A stretch of DNA of 57,829 nt from NCBI GenBank assembly GCA_002688315.1, contig NZCN01000012.1:1-57829 (forward strand). Direction: 5' to 3'. The stretch comes from Candidatus Woesearchaeota archaeon (lineage in GTDB: Archaea > Nanobdellota > Nanobdellia > Woesearchaeales > UBA10216). A model generated the notes under the pieces. That model worked only from the letters and a program-made list of their open reading frames with translations. It ran no database searches and was not told the origin of the DNA. Of this stretch, positions 35,967-44,346 are shown one piece after another; the first letter of the stretch is position 1, and each line of letters opens with the position of its first letter. The position numbers and the translations under genes are program-made.

Positions 35967-37877
35967 TTACTTCTTTTTTGATATTTCCGTCTGCAATCTA
36001 TCCAAGAAAACATCTGTTTTGATAGCGCCCAGTATCTTATTATCTCTGGTTCTGGCTGTAACTGTGTTGGATTTGAGCTCTTTTTCTCCAACTACAAGGA
36101 TGTAGTTGACTTTTGCAAGCTCTGCTTCCCGTACCTTGTATGAAATAGATTCTGCTCTGTTGTCCAGCTCAACTCTTATTCCGCTGTTTCTGTACTTGTC
36201 TGCTACTTTTTCTGCATAGCTGTTAAATCGGTCAGCAACTGTAAGAATTTTCACTTGTACAGGATTTAGCCAGATGGGGAATTTTCCTGCGTAATGCTCG
36301 ATTAATATTCCCATAAATCGTTCAAAGCTTCCTATCAAAGCGCGGTGAAGCATAACTGCAGTATGTTTTTTTCCATCGTTTCCTTCATATTCAGCACCCA
36401 TTCGCTTTGGCATTTGGAAGTCAAGCTGTATTGTTACAAGCTGGTGTTCTCTTCCTAACGCATCCTTTACAGCGATGTCAATTTTTGGTCCGTAAAACGC
36501 GCCTTCTCCTGGATCTATTTCATATTTGATTTTTTTCTGTTTCAAAACGTTTTCAAGAGAAGCTTCTGCAGCATCCCAAAGCTTTTTCTCTCCCATGAAC
36601 TTTTCAGGTCTTGTGGAAAATTTTGCAGAGAATGGAAGCTTAAAAACATCTGAATAAATGTACATTGCAAAGTCAACCATTTTATTTAGTTCATCGCTAA
36701 CTTGTTCCTGTGTGCAGAAAATATGCGCGTCATCCTGAGAAAACTTTCTGACTCTTGTTAATCCAGAAAGAACGCCTCTAAGCTCGTTGCGGTGCAGGTA
36801 ACAAAAATCTGCAAGCTTCATTGGAAGCTCTCTGTAGCTTCTTGCTTTTGATTTGAATATTAAAACATGGCTTGGGCAGTTCATTGGCTTTAAGCTGAAC
36901 TCTGTATCGTCCACGTTAAGAATAAACATGTTTTCTTTGTAATGTTCCCAATGGCCTGAGAGCTCCCATATTTTTTTGTTGAATAATTGCGGAGTTATTA
37001 CTTCTGTATATCCGCGTTTCACGTATTCATTCCTTATAAACTCCTGCAGTACATTGTAAATTACAGTTCCTTTTGGAAGGAAGAAAGGGCTTCCAGGACT
37101 CCAGTCGTGAAACATGAACAGTTCAAGCTGCTGCCCAATCCTGCGATGGTCGTTCTTTTCAGCAAGCTCAAGGTTTTTCAAGTAGCTATTAAGCTCTTTT
37201 TTATCAGGAAAAGAAACACCGTAAATTCGCTGGAGTTCATCATTCTTTTGGTCGCCTCTCCAGTAAGCAGAGGAAATTTTGGTTAGCTTGAACGCTTTTA
37301 TGCTTCCAGTAGAAGGCGCATGAGGGCCTTTGCAGAGGTCAACAAATTCTCCTTGCTTGTAAGCAGTTATTTTCTTGCTTTTTGCTTCTTCTTTGATTAT
37401 TTCAAGTTTGTACTTGTTGTCTCTGAACTTTTTTTTAGCTTCTGCAATTGATAGTTCCATGCGTTTAACAGGGTAATTTGCAGCAACTATCTTTTTCATC
37501 TCTTCCTCTATCTTTGTTAAGTCAGAAGGATGAAACGGATCGTGAGCTATATCATAATAAAAGCCGGTTTCTATTGCAGGACCTATAGTTAACCTTGATT
37601 TTGGATATAAACGAATAACTGCCTGCGCCAATAGATGCGCTGCACTGTGCCAGAACACTTGTTTTCCTTTATCGCTGCTGAACGTATGCACTTTAAATTC
37701 AGCATCTTTAGTAATTGCAGCAGACAAATCAACAAGCTCTCCATTAACTTCTGCAACAACTGCATCAGCAGCAAGCCTTTTTCCAATAGATTCAGCTACT
37801 TTCTTTGCAGTAACTCCAGAAGGAAACTGCTTGGCACTGCCATCTGGCAATGTTACCTTGACTGTTTTCTTGGCCAT
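35967..37877 (-). CDS. thrS: Threonyl-tRNA synthetase (bacterial type)
   Basis: About 636 residues from ATG 37877, chosen because GAGAGG sits just upstream and a TATA element lies near 37928; a TTG at 37907 would add 10. Domain order is TGS (VTLPDGSAKQFPSG), the bacterial N2 editing domain (FWHSAAHLLAQA), class II core and anticodon-binding domain (PVQVKILTVADRF). Zinc ligands appear in MNCPSHV and RALIGSFERF. Most archaea use a different editing domain, so this gene was probably acquired from bacteria or belongs to a lineage with that type. Confidence 0.96.
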   Translation of the reverse strand: MAKKTVKVTLPDGSAKQFPSGVTAKKVAESIGKRLAADAVVAEVNGELVDLSAAITKDAEFKVHTFSSDKGKQVFWHSAAHLLAQAVIRLYPKSRLTIGPAIETGFYYDIAHDPFHPSDLTKIEEEMKKIVAANYPVKRMELSIAEAKKKFRDNKYKLEIIKEEAKSKKITAYKQGEFVDLCKGPHAPSTGSIKAFKLTKISSAYWRGDQKNDELQRIYGVSFPDKKELNSYLKNLELAEKNDHRRIGQQLELFMFHDWSPGSPFFLPKGTVIYNVLQEFIRNEYVKRGYTEVITPQLFNKKIWELSGHWEHYKENMFILNVDDTEFSLKPMNCPSHVLIFKSKARSYRELPMKLADFCYLHRNELRGVLSGLTRVRKFSQDDAHIFCTQEQVSDELNKMVDFAMYIYSDVFKLPFSAKFSTRPEKFMGEKKLWDAAEASLENVLKQKKIKYEIDPGEGAFYGPKIDIAVKDALGREHQLVTIQLDFQMPKRMGAEYEGNDGKKHTAVMLHRALIGSFERFMGILIEHYAGKFPIWLNPVQVKILTVADRFNSYAEKVADKYRNSGIRVELDNRAESISYKVREAELAKVNYILVVGEKELKSNTVTARTRDNKILGAIKTDVFLDRLQTEISKKK

Positions 37878-37967
37878 TGTTCCTCTCAGCAGCGGTAGCT
37901 GCAACAATTACATAGAATAAGCAAATATAAACCCTAGAAGTATTTATGGGTTTTGGTTTTTATGCTA

Positions 37968-38744
37968 CTATCTTCTAGCTCTTTCTCTTGTTTTTTTCTG
38001 TTCATACATTCTCAAGCCTCGAACAGCATATTCAGTTGAACTTGCATCGGTTGGAAGCCCTTCAGTTCTCCTTAATGTAGCTTCATAGGAAACTATTGGG
38101 GATAATTCTTTCGCCAGGTTATCAGGAGTTACGCCTTGTTCATCTCTCATTTCCCGAATCATATAAGCTTTGAATTTATGTTCTTTATCCCGTGATACGT
38201 CTTCTCCTTTTTTGGTTATATAGCTGTCAATGATTCGGTCCTTTAGGTTAGTTGTAAACGTACGCATTCCTTCGTTCCATAGAAGCTTATCTCCAGATCT
38301 TAGTGCAGATAGTAAAGCAGCAACATCTCTTTGGGTTGCTCCAAGATAATCAGAAGCAAGTTTTACAAGGTGTTGCAATCGTTCATTATCGCTTTCAAAA
38401 CCATTACTATTCTTCATAGCTTCAAAATTCTTCCATAAGTATGTTTCTATGTGGTTTGGCATCTTTTTTAATGACTCTATGACCACAAGTTCTAAGGAAT
38501 CTGCAATACTTTTATCGTCGGTTTTGCCTCTCAATCTCTTGCTTGAAGCAGATTTATAAGCAGAATGATATACATCGTCAAACATTTTTTCAGTGCCGCC
38601 TTCGTTTGCCAGAAAAGACTCTGTTTTCATATTTATTCTGTTAGTTTGAGATCTGTATTTAATGTGTTCTTCAAAAGCTTCTTCTTCATCAGCGGTTACA
38701 GTAGATAGAACTTCTTCCAAATGACTTTCAGCATTATCTGGCAT
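37968..38744 (-). CDS. Unknown conserved-looking soluble protein
   Basis: A 258-residue, charged, helical protein with an acidic N-terminus and an arginine-rich C-terminus (KKTRERARR). There is no signal peptide, membrane helix or recognised motif. An AAGGTGAT Shine-Dalgarno precedes the ATG and GGTTTAAATAG (38798-38808) is the likely TATA box, so it looks expressed. It is divergent from the nucleotidyltransferase gene. Confidence 0.6.
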   Translation of the reverse strand: MPDNAESHLEEVLSTVTADEEEAFEEHIKYRSQTNRINMKTESFLANEGGTEKMFDDVYHSAYKSASSKRLRGKTDDKSIADSLELVVIESLKKMPNHIETYLWKNFEAMKNSNGFESDNERLQHLVKLASDYLGATQRDVAALLSALRSGDKLLWNEGMRTFTTNLKDRIIDSYITKKGEDVSRDKEHKFKAYMIREMRDEQGVTPDNLAKELSPIVSYEATLRRTEGLPTDASSTEYAVRGLRMYEQKKTRERARR

Positions 38745-38899
38745 TTTTTATCACCTTTATGGCTTTTTTATTCTTTCTATTCTTTCTTCCTCTACTATTT
38801 AAACCTTTCGGTAGTTGACTACTATTATGTGGTTACAAATAACACTTTTTTTTCTGCAAAGGTTTATAAATAACCTGTTCATATCACGTTGTTGGGGAA

Positions 38900-40915
38900 A
38901 TGGTTAAAAAAAAGGCTGCTAAAGATTATATTGCTCCTGAACCAGGCAAGACTGCCAATAATACTCAGGACGAGTTCTCAAAGATAGCTGCTAACCTTCC
39001 AAAAGATGCTCAGGCTAAGCTTAAAGAAATAAAAAAAAGTCTTGACAAGTTCAAAGACCAGATTCTTAAGAAATTTGACAAATACGTGATTGGTATTGCT
39101 TTGCTTCCTCCAAAGCTTACAGACCAGCAGATTGCAGCATTGCCTCCAGAGATGCAAAAAGCTGCTATGCAGCAACCAGCACAGCATGTTACACTCAAAT
39201 CTCAAATGCCGCAAATGCCCCCTCCTGCTAGAGTTCCTGCAGGAATGCTGGGAGCACCAATTGCATCAGGAGTTCCAGGAGCAGTAGAACCTCCGCTTAA
39301 AGATGCGATAAATATTGTTGTTTTAGTTGATGACAGTGACAGCAAAAAGATGGCTAAGCAGGAGTTGAAAACAAAACTTTCTACTATCATAATTCAGATG
39401 GCAAAAGATACTGACAAAAAGATTATTCCTCAAACAATAGTTTTGTCAGAATTATGGCAAAGCTGTTATGACGGGAAATATGATTTGCTTAGGTTAATAG
39501 CATACTCTGCTCCATTTTATGACACCGGAATGCTTGCAGCTATCAAGATATCTGAAATACATAAAGAAATGGTAATGAAGAAGTTTGAGAAATACATTGT
39601 TAGTTATGTTCTTGCAGGCTCATTAGTTCAGGGAAAAGCAACTTCTAAATCAGACATAGATGTTTTTATTGTTGTTGACGACACTGATGTTAAGCGCATG
39701 ACTAGGGCAGAGCTTAAGGATAAGTTAAGAGCAATAATCATAGGAATGGGCATAGAAGCAGGAGAAGCTACAGGCATAAAAAACAAGCTGAATGTGCAAG
39801 TTTACATTCTTACAGATTTCTGGGATAGTGTTAAGGAAGCAAACCCGATAATATTTACTTTCCTGAGAGATGGCGTGCCTTTGTATGACAGAGGGACTTT
39901 CATGCCATGGAAACAACTTCTGCAGATGGGCAGAATAAAGCCAAGCAACGAAGCTATTGACCTTTACATGAGCTCTGGCGACCAGCTAATAAGCAGGGTT
40001 AAGCTTAAGCTTAAAGAAATTGGAATGGAAGACACGTTCTGGGCAATACTTACTCCGACGCAGGCAGCTATAATGCTTTATGGTGTTCCTCCGCCAACTC
40101 CAAAAGAAACTCCTGAAGTTATGAGAGAACTTTTTGTAAAAAAAGAGAAGTTAATTGAAGAAGAATATGTTAAGATACTTGAAAGAAACATACAAATGAG
40201 AAAAGATCTTGAGCATGGCGACAGAAAAGAATTGTCAGGAGCTGAAGCTGACAAACTTCTTGCAGATTCAGAGAAGTACTTAAAGAGACTTGATAAGCTT
40301 TTCAAAGATTTGCAGAAATCTAAGGAAGAAGAAAGCGTTGTTAAAACTTATGACCATGTTATCACGATAATAAGAGATGTTCTCAGGCTTGAGGGAATAG
40401 AAAAAGTTAGTGATGTTGAACTTATAGGCATATTTGAAGATGAATTGATAAGCAAAGGAAAAATACCTGCAAAATTCCTCAGAATTCTTAACAGCATTTT
40501 AAAAGCTAAAAAAGATTATGATACTGGAAAGCTAACAAAAGCAGAAGTTGACCGCATTAAGAAAGATTCAAGCGAGCTCACAAGATTCCTTATTGAGCAC
40601 ATACAACGAAAGCGCGGAAAAGAGCTTGAAAAAGCCAAAATAAGAGTTAAGCACGGCAACAGATATGGAGAAGTAATGCTGATAGGAAATGACGTGTTTA
40701 TAATCCATGATGTTGACCATGAAGAAAAAGAAATATCAAGAGGAAGGCTAAGCAACTCAGGCTCAATAACAGGCATTCACCGCTCTTCACTTGATGAGCT
40801 TGAGAAAGTCCTTGCAAAGATGGAAATACCTCCGAAAGTTTTCATCAAGGAAAAAATCTTTGAAGACTTAAAAGGAATATTCGGAAAAGACGTTGAGATT
40901 TTAGTTAATAACTAA
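38900..40915 (+). CDS. Nucleotidyltransferase-domain protein with duplicated NT module and helical C-terminus
   Basis: A 671-residue protein. The second module (EKYIVSYVLAGSLVQGKATS, then KSDIDVFIVVDDTDVKRM) has the GS...D-x-D signature of the Pol-beta nucleotidyltransferase fold. The first module (DKYVIGIALLPP, then INIVVLVDDSDSKKM) is a copy that lost the GS and catalytic Asp motif and carries a Pro/Gln/Met-rich insertion (about residues 75-130). Residues 330-520 are helical and HEPN-like; the C-terminus is a beta-rich domain. It may be a MNT-HEPN-like regulator. TATA GGTTTATAAATAAC (38860-38873). Confidence 0.8.
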   Translation: MVKKKAAKDYIAPEPGKTANNTQDEFSKIAANLPKDAQAKLKEIKKSLDKFKDQILKKFDKYVIGIALLPPKLTDQQIAALPPEMQKAAMQQPAQHVTLKSQMPQMPPPARVPAGMLGAPIASGVPGAVEPPLKDAINIVVLVDDSDSKKMAKQELKTKLSTIIIQMAKDTDKKIIPQTIVLSELWQSCYDGKYDLLRLIAYSAPFYDTGMLAAIKISEIHKEMVMKKFEKYIVSYVLAGSLVQGKATSKSDIDVFIVVDDTDVKRMTRAELKDKLRAIIIGMGIEAGEATGIKNKLNVQVYILTDFWDSVKEANPIIFTFLRDGVPLYDRGTFMPWKQLLQMGRIKPSNEAIDLYMSSGDQLISRVKLKLKEIGMEDTFWAILTPTQAAIMLYGVPPPTPKETPEVMRELFVKKEKLIEEEYVKILERNIQMRKDLEHGDRKELSGAEADKLLADSEKYLKRLDKLFKDLQKSKEEESVVKTYDHVITIIRDVLRLEGIEKVSDVELIGIFEDELISKGKIPAKFLRILNSILKAKKDYDTGKLTKAEVDRIKKDSSELTRFLIEHIQRKRGKELEKAKIRVKHGNRYGEVMLIGNDVFIIHDVDHEEKEISRGRLSNSGSITGIHRSSLDELEKVLAKMEIPPKVFIKEKIFEDLKGIFGKDVEILVNN

Positions 40916-40919
40916 TTTT

Positions 40920-41285
40920 TTATTTCAGTTCCAAATCACTATCTTGCACGTATTCTATGCCGAGTTTTAACGCTACTTCTGCTTTTAATGTTTCTCTTCC
41001 GAGATATGCGGCATGATCTGAGCGTGAGATAGCGTCTGATTTAATGATTGCTTGGCACAATTCTTTTGCAGTGTTTCCTGACCATTTCTTAAGAATTACA
41101 TTGTTTTGTTTGCAATGCCCGACTTCTATCTTTTTTTTCTCAGGAATAATGCGAATGAGAAAATATCCTTTTGGATCGTAATTAAACTCATCCTTGTCAT
41201 AAGATGCAGATGCGTCTATATCCTCTATTTCTTCGCCAAGAGTTGCTTTTGGCTTTGGAATCTTTGCATCAGAGATTTTAACCAT
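40920..41285 (-). CDS. DUF4346-like protein
   Basis: A 121-residue soluble protein. The pattern DPKGYFLIRI, KIEVGHCKQNN, SGNTAKELCQAII, SDHAAYLGRETLKAEVAL and EYVQD matches the DUF4346 type, whose function is unknown. The gene converges on the nucleotidyltransferase gene (4 nt apart) and ends the operon-like run of minus-strand genes at 41-42 kb. Confidence 0.7.
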   Translation of the reverse strand: MVKISDAKIPKPKATLGEEIEDIDASASYDKDEFNYDPKGYFLIRIIPEKKKIEVGHCKQNNVILKKWSGNTAKELCQAIIKSDAISRSDHAAYLGRETLKAEVALKLGIEYVQDSDLELK

Positions 41286-41316
41286 GAGAAAGCGATGTTG
41301 ATGTTGTTAATAAATT

Positions 41317-41811
41317 TTACTGCTTTGCGTAATCTTCGTTATTGCTTCCGTTTACTGCATAGTCTTGTTTGTTGCTTTTGTTTCCTGATGCAGTGTAAGT
41401 GTTGCCTTGTGAGCCTGAAGCATCGTAAGTCTTTATTTCAACCTTTCCCTGAGCAAGGCTTTCCTCATTGGAAGAGGTTGCTGAGAATAACTGGCCGCAG
41501 TTGCAGCTGGCTGTAATTGTTTTTGGCTTTTTTTCTGTTGGTTCACTGTTTTGTTCAACTTGTTCTATTGGTTTTTTGTTACTGACATTGTTGACATTAT
41601 CGTTGTTTTCATTATTGGCATTATTTGCTTGTTGTGTTTTTAGCTTCCATTCCTCTTCTTCGATTATTTTACGTTCAATATCGCTTTCTTTGTCAATTGG
41701 AGTGAGAATTACTTCAGAGCCGTCATTATGGTTGTGTTGTTTTTTTATAATTTCAATAGTAGATTTCTTAAATTCCTGGTCTTTTATTGCGTCTGAAATT
41801 TCATTTTCCAT
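41317..41811 (-). CDS. Low-complexity protein of unknown function
   Basis: A 164-residue protein rich in Asn, Lys, Glu and Ser. It has an Asn-rich middle (NANNENNDNVNNVSN), one CNCGQ motif and a Gly/Ser/Asn-rich C-terminus. No membrane helix or known domain is visible. It starts 6 nt after the zinc-ribbon ORF stop and is probably cotranscribed with it. Confidence 0.5.
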   Translation of the reverse strand: MENEISDAIKDQEFKKSTIEIIKKQHNHNDGSEVILTPIDKESDIERKIIEEEEWKLKTQQANNANNENNDNVNNVSNKKPIEQVEQNSEPTEKKPKTITASCNCGQLFSATSSNEESLAQGKVEIKTYDASGSQGNTYTASGNKSNKQDYAVNGSNNEDYAKQ

Positions 41812-41817
41812 TTTTGT

Positions 41818-41925
41818 TTACAAGTCAGAACAGTCTGTTTGATAACCGCAATTTGGACAGAGGTAAGTGCAGTGAACTTGCCTCACGCGACTGCCGCACA
41901 CTGGACATTTATTTGGTTCATCCAC
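41818..41925 (-). CDS. 35-residue zinc-ribbon protein (GTG start)
   Basis: The ORF has two CxxC knuckles, CPVCGSRVRQ and CPNCGYQ, plus three further Cys or His residues between and after them. A TATA-like element (TTTAATAAAATAA, around 41951) is 26 nt upstream of GTG 41925, which supports a leaderless message. It is followed directly by the low-complexity gene. Too short for most gene finders. Confidence 0.55.
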   Translation of the reverse strand: MDEPNKCPVCGSRVRQVHCTYLCPNCGYQTDCSDL

Positions 41926-41997
41926 AAGCAAGTGTAATTGCTTTTATTTTATTAAATTATCGAAACGTTTATATACGCTTGAAGCCAATTTTCAGTT

Positions 41998-42630
41998 ATG
42001 GCTGATGGACTAAAAAATCTATTTGAAAGATTTAAGAAAAAAGAGGAAGAGTTGGTTAATGAAAAAGATCCAATTCCTATTCACACTCCAAAAGCGCCAG
42101 CCCATAAAGAAAGTGTTGGCTCCTTGTACCCTGCGAGAATAAAATTCAGAGGTCTTTATGATTTGGATGGGCTCTATAAGTTTATGGCAAATTGGCTCAG
42201 GCAGAGGCGTTTTAAAGTTTACGAAAACCTTTACAAATCCAAGCCGCCTGAACTTCAAATAAACATAACTGCTGAACGGGAAAAATCTGGTTTTGTTATG
42301 GAAGTAATCACAATATATTATCACAGTTATGGTGATTATGACATAGATACTGTTGTTAATGGAAAGAAAAAGAAAATGACAAATGCAAGAATGACCCTTG
42401 AAATAAGCGGGGATATACTTGCGCCTTACTCAGACATTTTTGGCAGACCAAGATGGGCTGCTAGCGCAGTGGAATTAAGATTGCTTAACCTTTTTAGAAA
42501 TTGGTTTATGAAACGTGAGCTGGAATCGGTCTATTGGGATACGCTTTATTATGAAATGCAGAAATTCCATGGAGCAATAAAGGATTTTATGAAATTTGAA
42601 GCAAAAGGGAATATGTACGAATCAAAATAA
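41998..42630 (+). CDS. Conserved archaeal-type protein of unknown function, paralog 1
   Basis: A 210-residue soluble protein. The core (IKFRGLYDLDGLYKFMANWL, then Tyr/Trp-rich MEVITIYYHSYGDY, then WFMKRELESVYWDTLYYEMQ) aligns in layout with the next gene, so they are paralogs arranged in tandem, 13 nt apart. The N-terminal 35 residues are linker-like. TATA CGTTTATATACG at 41964-41975 fits a leaderless start. Function unknown. Confidence 0.7.
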   Translation: MADGLKNLFERFKKKEEELVNEKDPIPIHTPKAPAHKESVGSLYPARIKFRGLYDLDGLYKFMANWLRQRRFKVYENLYKSKPPELQINITAEREKSGFVMEVITIYYHSYGDYDIDTVVNGKKKKMTNARMTLEISGDILAPYSDIFGRPRWAASAVELRLLNLFRNWFMKRELESVYWDTLYYEMQKFHGAIKDFMKFEAKGNMYESK

Positions 42631-42643
42631 AACGTGAACAAAA

Positions 42644-43183
42644 ATGGCAGAAAGAAGACTTGTTATTGACCATATGCGGCTTAAGTATGATGGGCTTTTT
42701 AATGCTCACGAACTTTACAAGCTGATTGATAACTGGCTCAGGGAAAAAGCGTTTGATAAAAGAGAGCTTAGAAATGAAGAACAGGTAAGAGCTGAAGGAA
42801 AATATATAGAGCTTGTTCTCATGCCGTGGAAAAAAATTTCTGATTACGCAAGGCATGTTATAAGACTTGAGATAAGAATGCATAAGTTCAAAGAAGTTGT
42901 GGTGGAGAAAGACGGCCAACGAGTTAAAATGAATCAGGCAAAAATAGACATGATTTTTGACGGTTATTTAGACACTGATTACGAAGACAGATGGGAATCA
43001 AAACCATTCTATTTTTTTATGCGCTCATTGTTTGACAAATTTATATACAGAACATACTCAACACAATTTGAAGAATTGCTTGTTGAGAACGTTCACCAGC
43101 TTCACACTGCAATCAAATCATTCTTGAACCTGTACAAGTACGAATTTGGCCCAATGACAGTCCCAGAAATGACTAAGTTATGA
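42644..43183 (+). CDS. Conserved archaeal-type protein of unknown function, paralog 2
   Basis: A 179-residue soluble protein. The sequence LKYDGLFNAHELYKLIDNWL, KFKEVVVEKDGQRVKMNQAK and QLHTAIKSFLNLYKYEFGP parallels its upstream neighbour, with a strand-rich middle and helical end. The pair is probably one transcription unit and may form a hetero-oligomer; this is inference. No catalytic motif is evident. Confidence 0.7.
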   Translation: MAERRLVIDHMRLKYDGLFNAHELYKLIDNWLREKAFDKRELRNEEQVRAEGKYIELVLMPWKKISDYARHVIRLEIRMHKFKEVVVEKDGQRVKMNQAKIDMIFDGYLDTDYEDRWESKPFYFFMRSLFDKFIYRTYSTQFEELLVENVHQLHTAIKSFLNLYKYEFGPMTVPEMTKL

Positions 43184-43248
43184 TTTTCTGATAGTTGCTT
43201 TTTTAGTGGATAACTTTAAAAACCAATCATTACTTTACTTAGTCTTAT

Positions 43249-43347
43249 GCGGGGGTAGCAAAGTCTGGTCAAATGCGCAGGACTTAAGTCTTGTAAAAGA
43301 TATCCTGTCACTTAGTGTGTTCAGGAGTTCGAATCTCCTCCCCCGCA
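43249..43347 (+). tRNA. tRNA-Leu(UAA) with 13-nt anticodon-loop intron
   Basis: A class II cloverleaf: acceptor GCGGGGG/CCCCCGC with A73, anticodon stem CAGGA/TCCTG, variable arm CAC-TTA-GTG, T-stem AGGAG/CTCCT and normal 7-nt T-loop TTCGAAT. The anticodon TAA is at 43285-43287. A 13-nt intron (about 43289-43301) follows position 37, the canonical archaeal site. No T-loop insertion, unlike several other tRNA genes here. A TATA-like ACTTTAAAAACC lies about 33 nt upstream. Confidence 0.93.
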
Positions 43348-43349
43348 TT

Positions 43350-43727
43350 TTATCTTTTCTCAAGAACTTGTGCATTGCCTTCAAATTCTACAAAAGTAAT
43401 TTCATCGCCTTCATTTAACTGTTCTAGCAATTCATCATTTGCAGCAGCCTGCAGTGTTTCATAGCTAACTAAATCCATTACCTGCAAGTTTTGCGGCTGG
43501 GTTGCGATTATTTGGCCTTTTTTTCTTATAATATCTACATCTTCAACATTACTGTGCGGTGCAAAGTTAAGTGTTTCAGTAACCCCATTAAAAATTCCTT
43601 GCGCTAAGATTTTGACTTTAGTGTGAGAGTGCGTGCCAACTGCAATAATTTCTTTTTTAAGAACTCTGTGCGGCTCTTCCCTGTGCACGATATGATCTCC
43701 TTTATGCAATTCTTTTACGTTTTTCAT
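43350..43727 (-). CDS. aIF5A-like protein lacking the hypusine lysine
   Basis: A 125-residue two-domain protein with the eIF5A/aIF5A layout: an N-terminal SH3-like domain and a C-terminal OB-like domain (NLQVMDLVSYETLQ, then GDEITFVEFEGNAQV). In the hypusine loop, eIF5A GKHGHAKV corresponds here to GTHSHTKV, so the modified Lys is Thr32 (codon ACG at 43632-43634). aIF5A normally rescues stalled ribosomes through hypusine. This copy probably acts unmodified or has another role; a true aIF5A may exist elsewhere. Its start overlaps the upstream DUF192 gene by 4 nt. Confidence 0.85.
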   Translation of the reverse strand: MKNVKELHKGDHIVHREEPHRVLKKEIIAVGTHSHTKVKILAQGIFNGVTETLNFAPHSNVEDVDIIRKKGQIIATQPQNLQVMDLVSYETLQAAANDELLEQLNEGDEITFVEFEGNAQVLEKR

Positions 43728-44143
43728 TTGATTAGCGCAACATCCCCTTCCTTTATGTTGTTTTCTATGGTTAAGTTGCCTCTTAGTTCCAGGACATACT
43801 TAACAGGAGCGCCAGAATTGTAAGTAAGACATGAGTCTTCTTTGCAAGGAACAGCATAATGTATTTTTTTGATAACAAAGTTCTCGTCTATGGAAATAAT
43901 GTCTAATGGTATTAGTGTGTTTTTCATCCAGAAGCTTCTGGGAGCAGAATCTGAGTAAACGAAAAGCATTCCTTTGTCATCATCCAAGCTTTCTCGGAAC
44001 ATCAAGCCTTGCTGGAATTCAGCAGGTGTTTGAGGAAGTTCAACTTTGAACTCGAGATTGTTAATCGTAACTGTTCCTGTGTTTTCTTCTGCTATAGTGC
44101 ATCCTGCAAGCATTACTGCTAAAACTAGTAAAAATATCTTCAT
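43724..44143 (-). CDS. DUF192 lipoprotein
   Basis: 139 residues from ATG 44143. A longer start at 44176 would add 11 residues, but the TATA box lies 25 nt before 44143, so that start is favoured. The signal MKIFLLVLAVMLAGC is a lipobox (LAGC), so it is probably membrane-anchored. The DUF192 core is visible in EFQQGLMFRESL, GMLFVYSD, FWMKNTLIPLDIISID and SGAPVKYVLEL. Function unknown. The stop overlaps the aIF5A-like gene start (ATGA). Confidence 0.85.
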   Translation of the reverse strand: MKIFLLVLAVMLAGCTIAEENTGTVTINNLEFKVELPQTPAEFQQGLMFRESLDDDKGMLFVYSDSAPRSFWMKNTLIPLDIISIDENFVIKKIHYAVPCKEDSCLTYNSGAPVKYVLELRGNLTIENNIKEGDVALIK

Positions 44144-44161
44144 AATTGGCTTATGCATAGC

Positions 44162-44173
44162 AATATTTAAAAA
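44162..44173. promoter_or_regulatory. Shared divergent TATA element (tRNA-Thr / DUF192)
   Basis: AATATTTAAAAA is centred 30 nt before the tRNA-Thr gene on the plus strand and 25 nt before ATG 44143 on the minus strand. The TTTAAA core is self-complementary, so one TATA element may serve both directions. Confidence 0.55.
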
Positions 44174-44197
44174 CAATTCTAAAACTGTCTTTTATAC

Positions 44198-44281
44198 GCC
44201 TCTGTGGCTCAGTGGTAGAGCACTACCTTGGTATACAGAACAAACAGGTAGGGGTCGCGAGTTCAATTCTCGCCAGAGGCT
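44198..44281 (+). tRNA. tRNA-Thr(GGU) with 12-nt anticodon-loop intron
   Basis: Acceptor GCCTCTG/CAGAGGC, D-stem GCTC/GAGC, anticodon stem CTACC/GGTAG, T-stem GCGAG/CTCGC with a 7-nt loop TTCAATT. Anticodon GGT is at 44230-44232 and a 12-nt intron (44234-44245) follows A37. The base after the acceptor is T, matching the U73 known for archaeal tRNA-Thr. No T-loop insertion. Confidence 0.92.
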
Positions 44282-44346
44282 TTTTACAATTCTCTCAAAA
44301 TAGAAAAGTTTATATATTTGTATCTATTAGTTACAAGTTGATAACT

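Noticed and set aside
43249-43347. T-loop insertion in tRNA-Leu(UAA)
   Set aside because: The T-loop is the normal 7 nt (TTCGAAT); the extra length is explained by the anticodon intron and variable arm.
44212-44346. Upstream extension of the HTH antitoxin-like gene
   Set aside because: It would overlap the tRNA-Thr gene; ATG 44347 gives a compact HTH protein.
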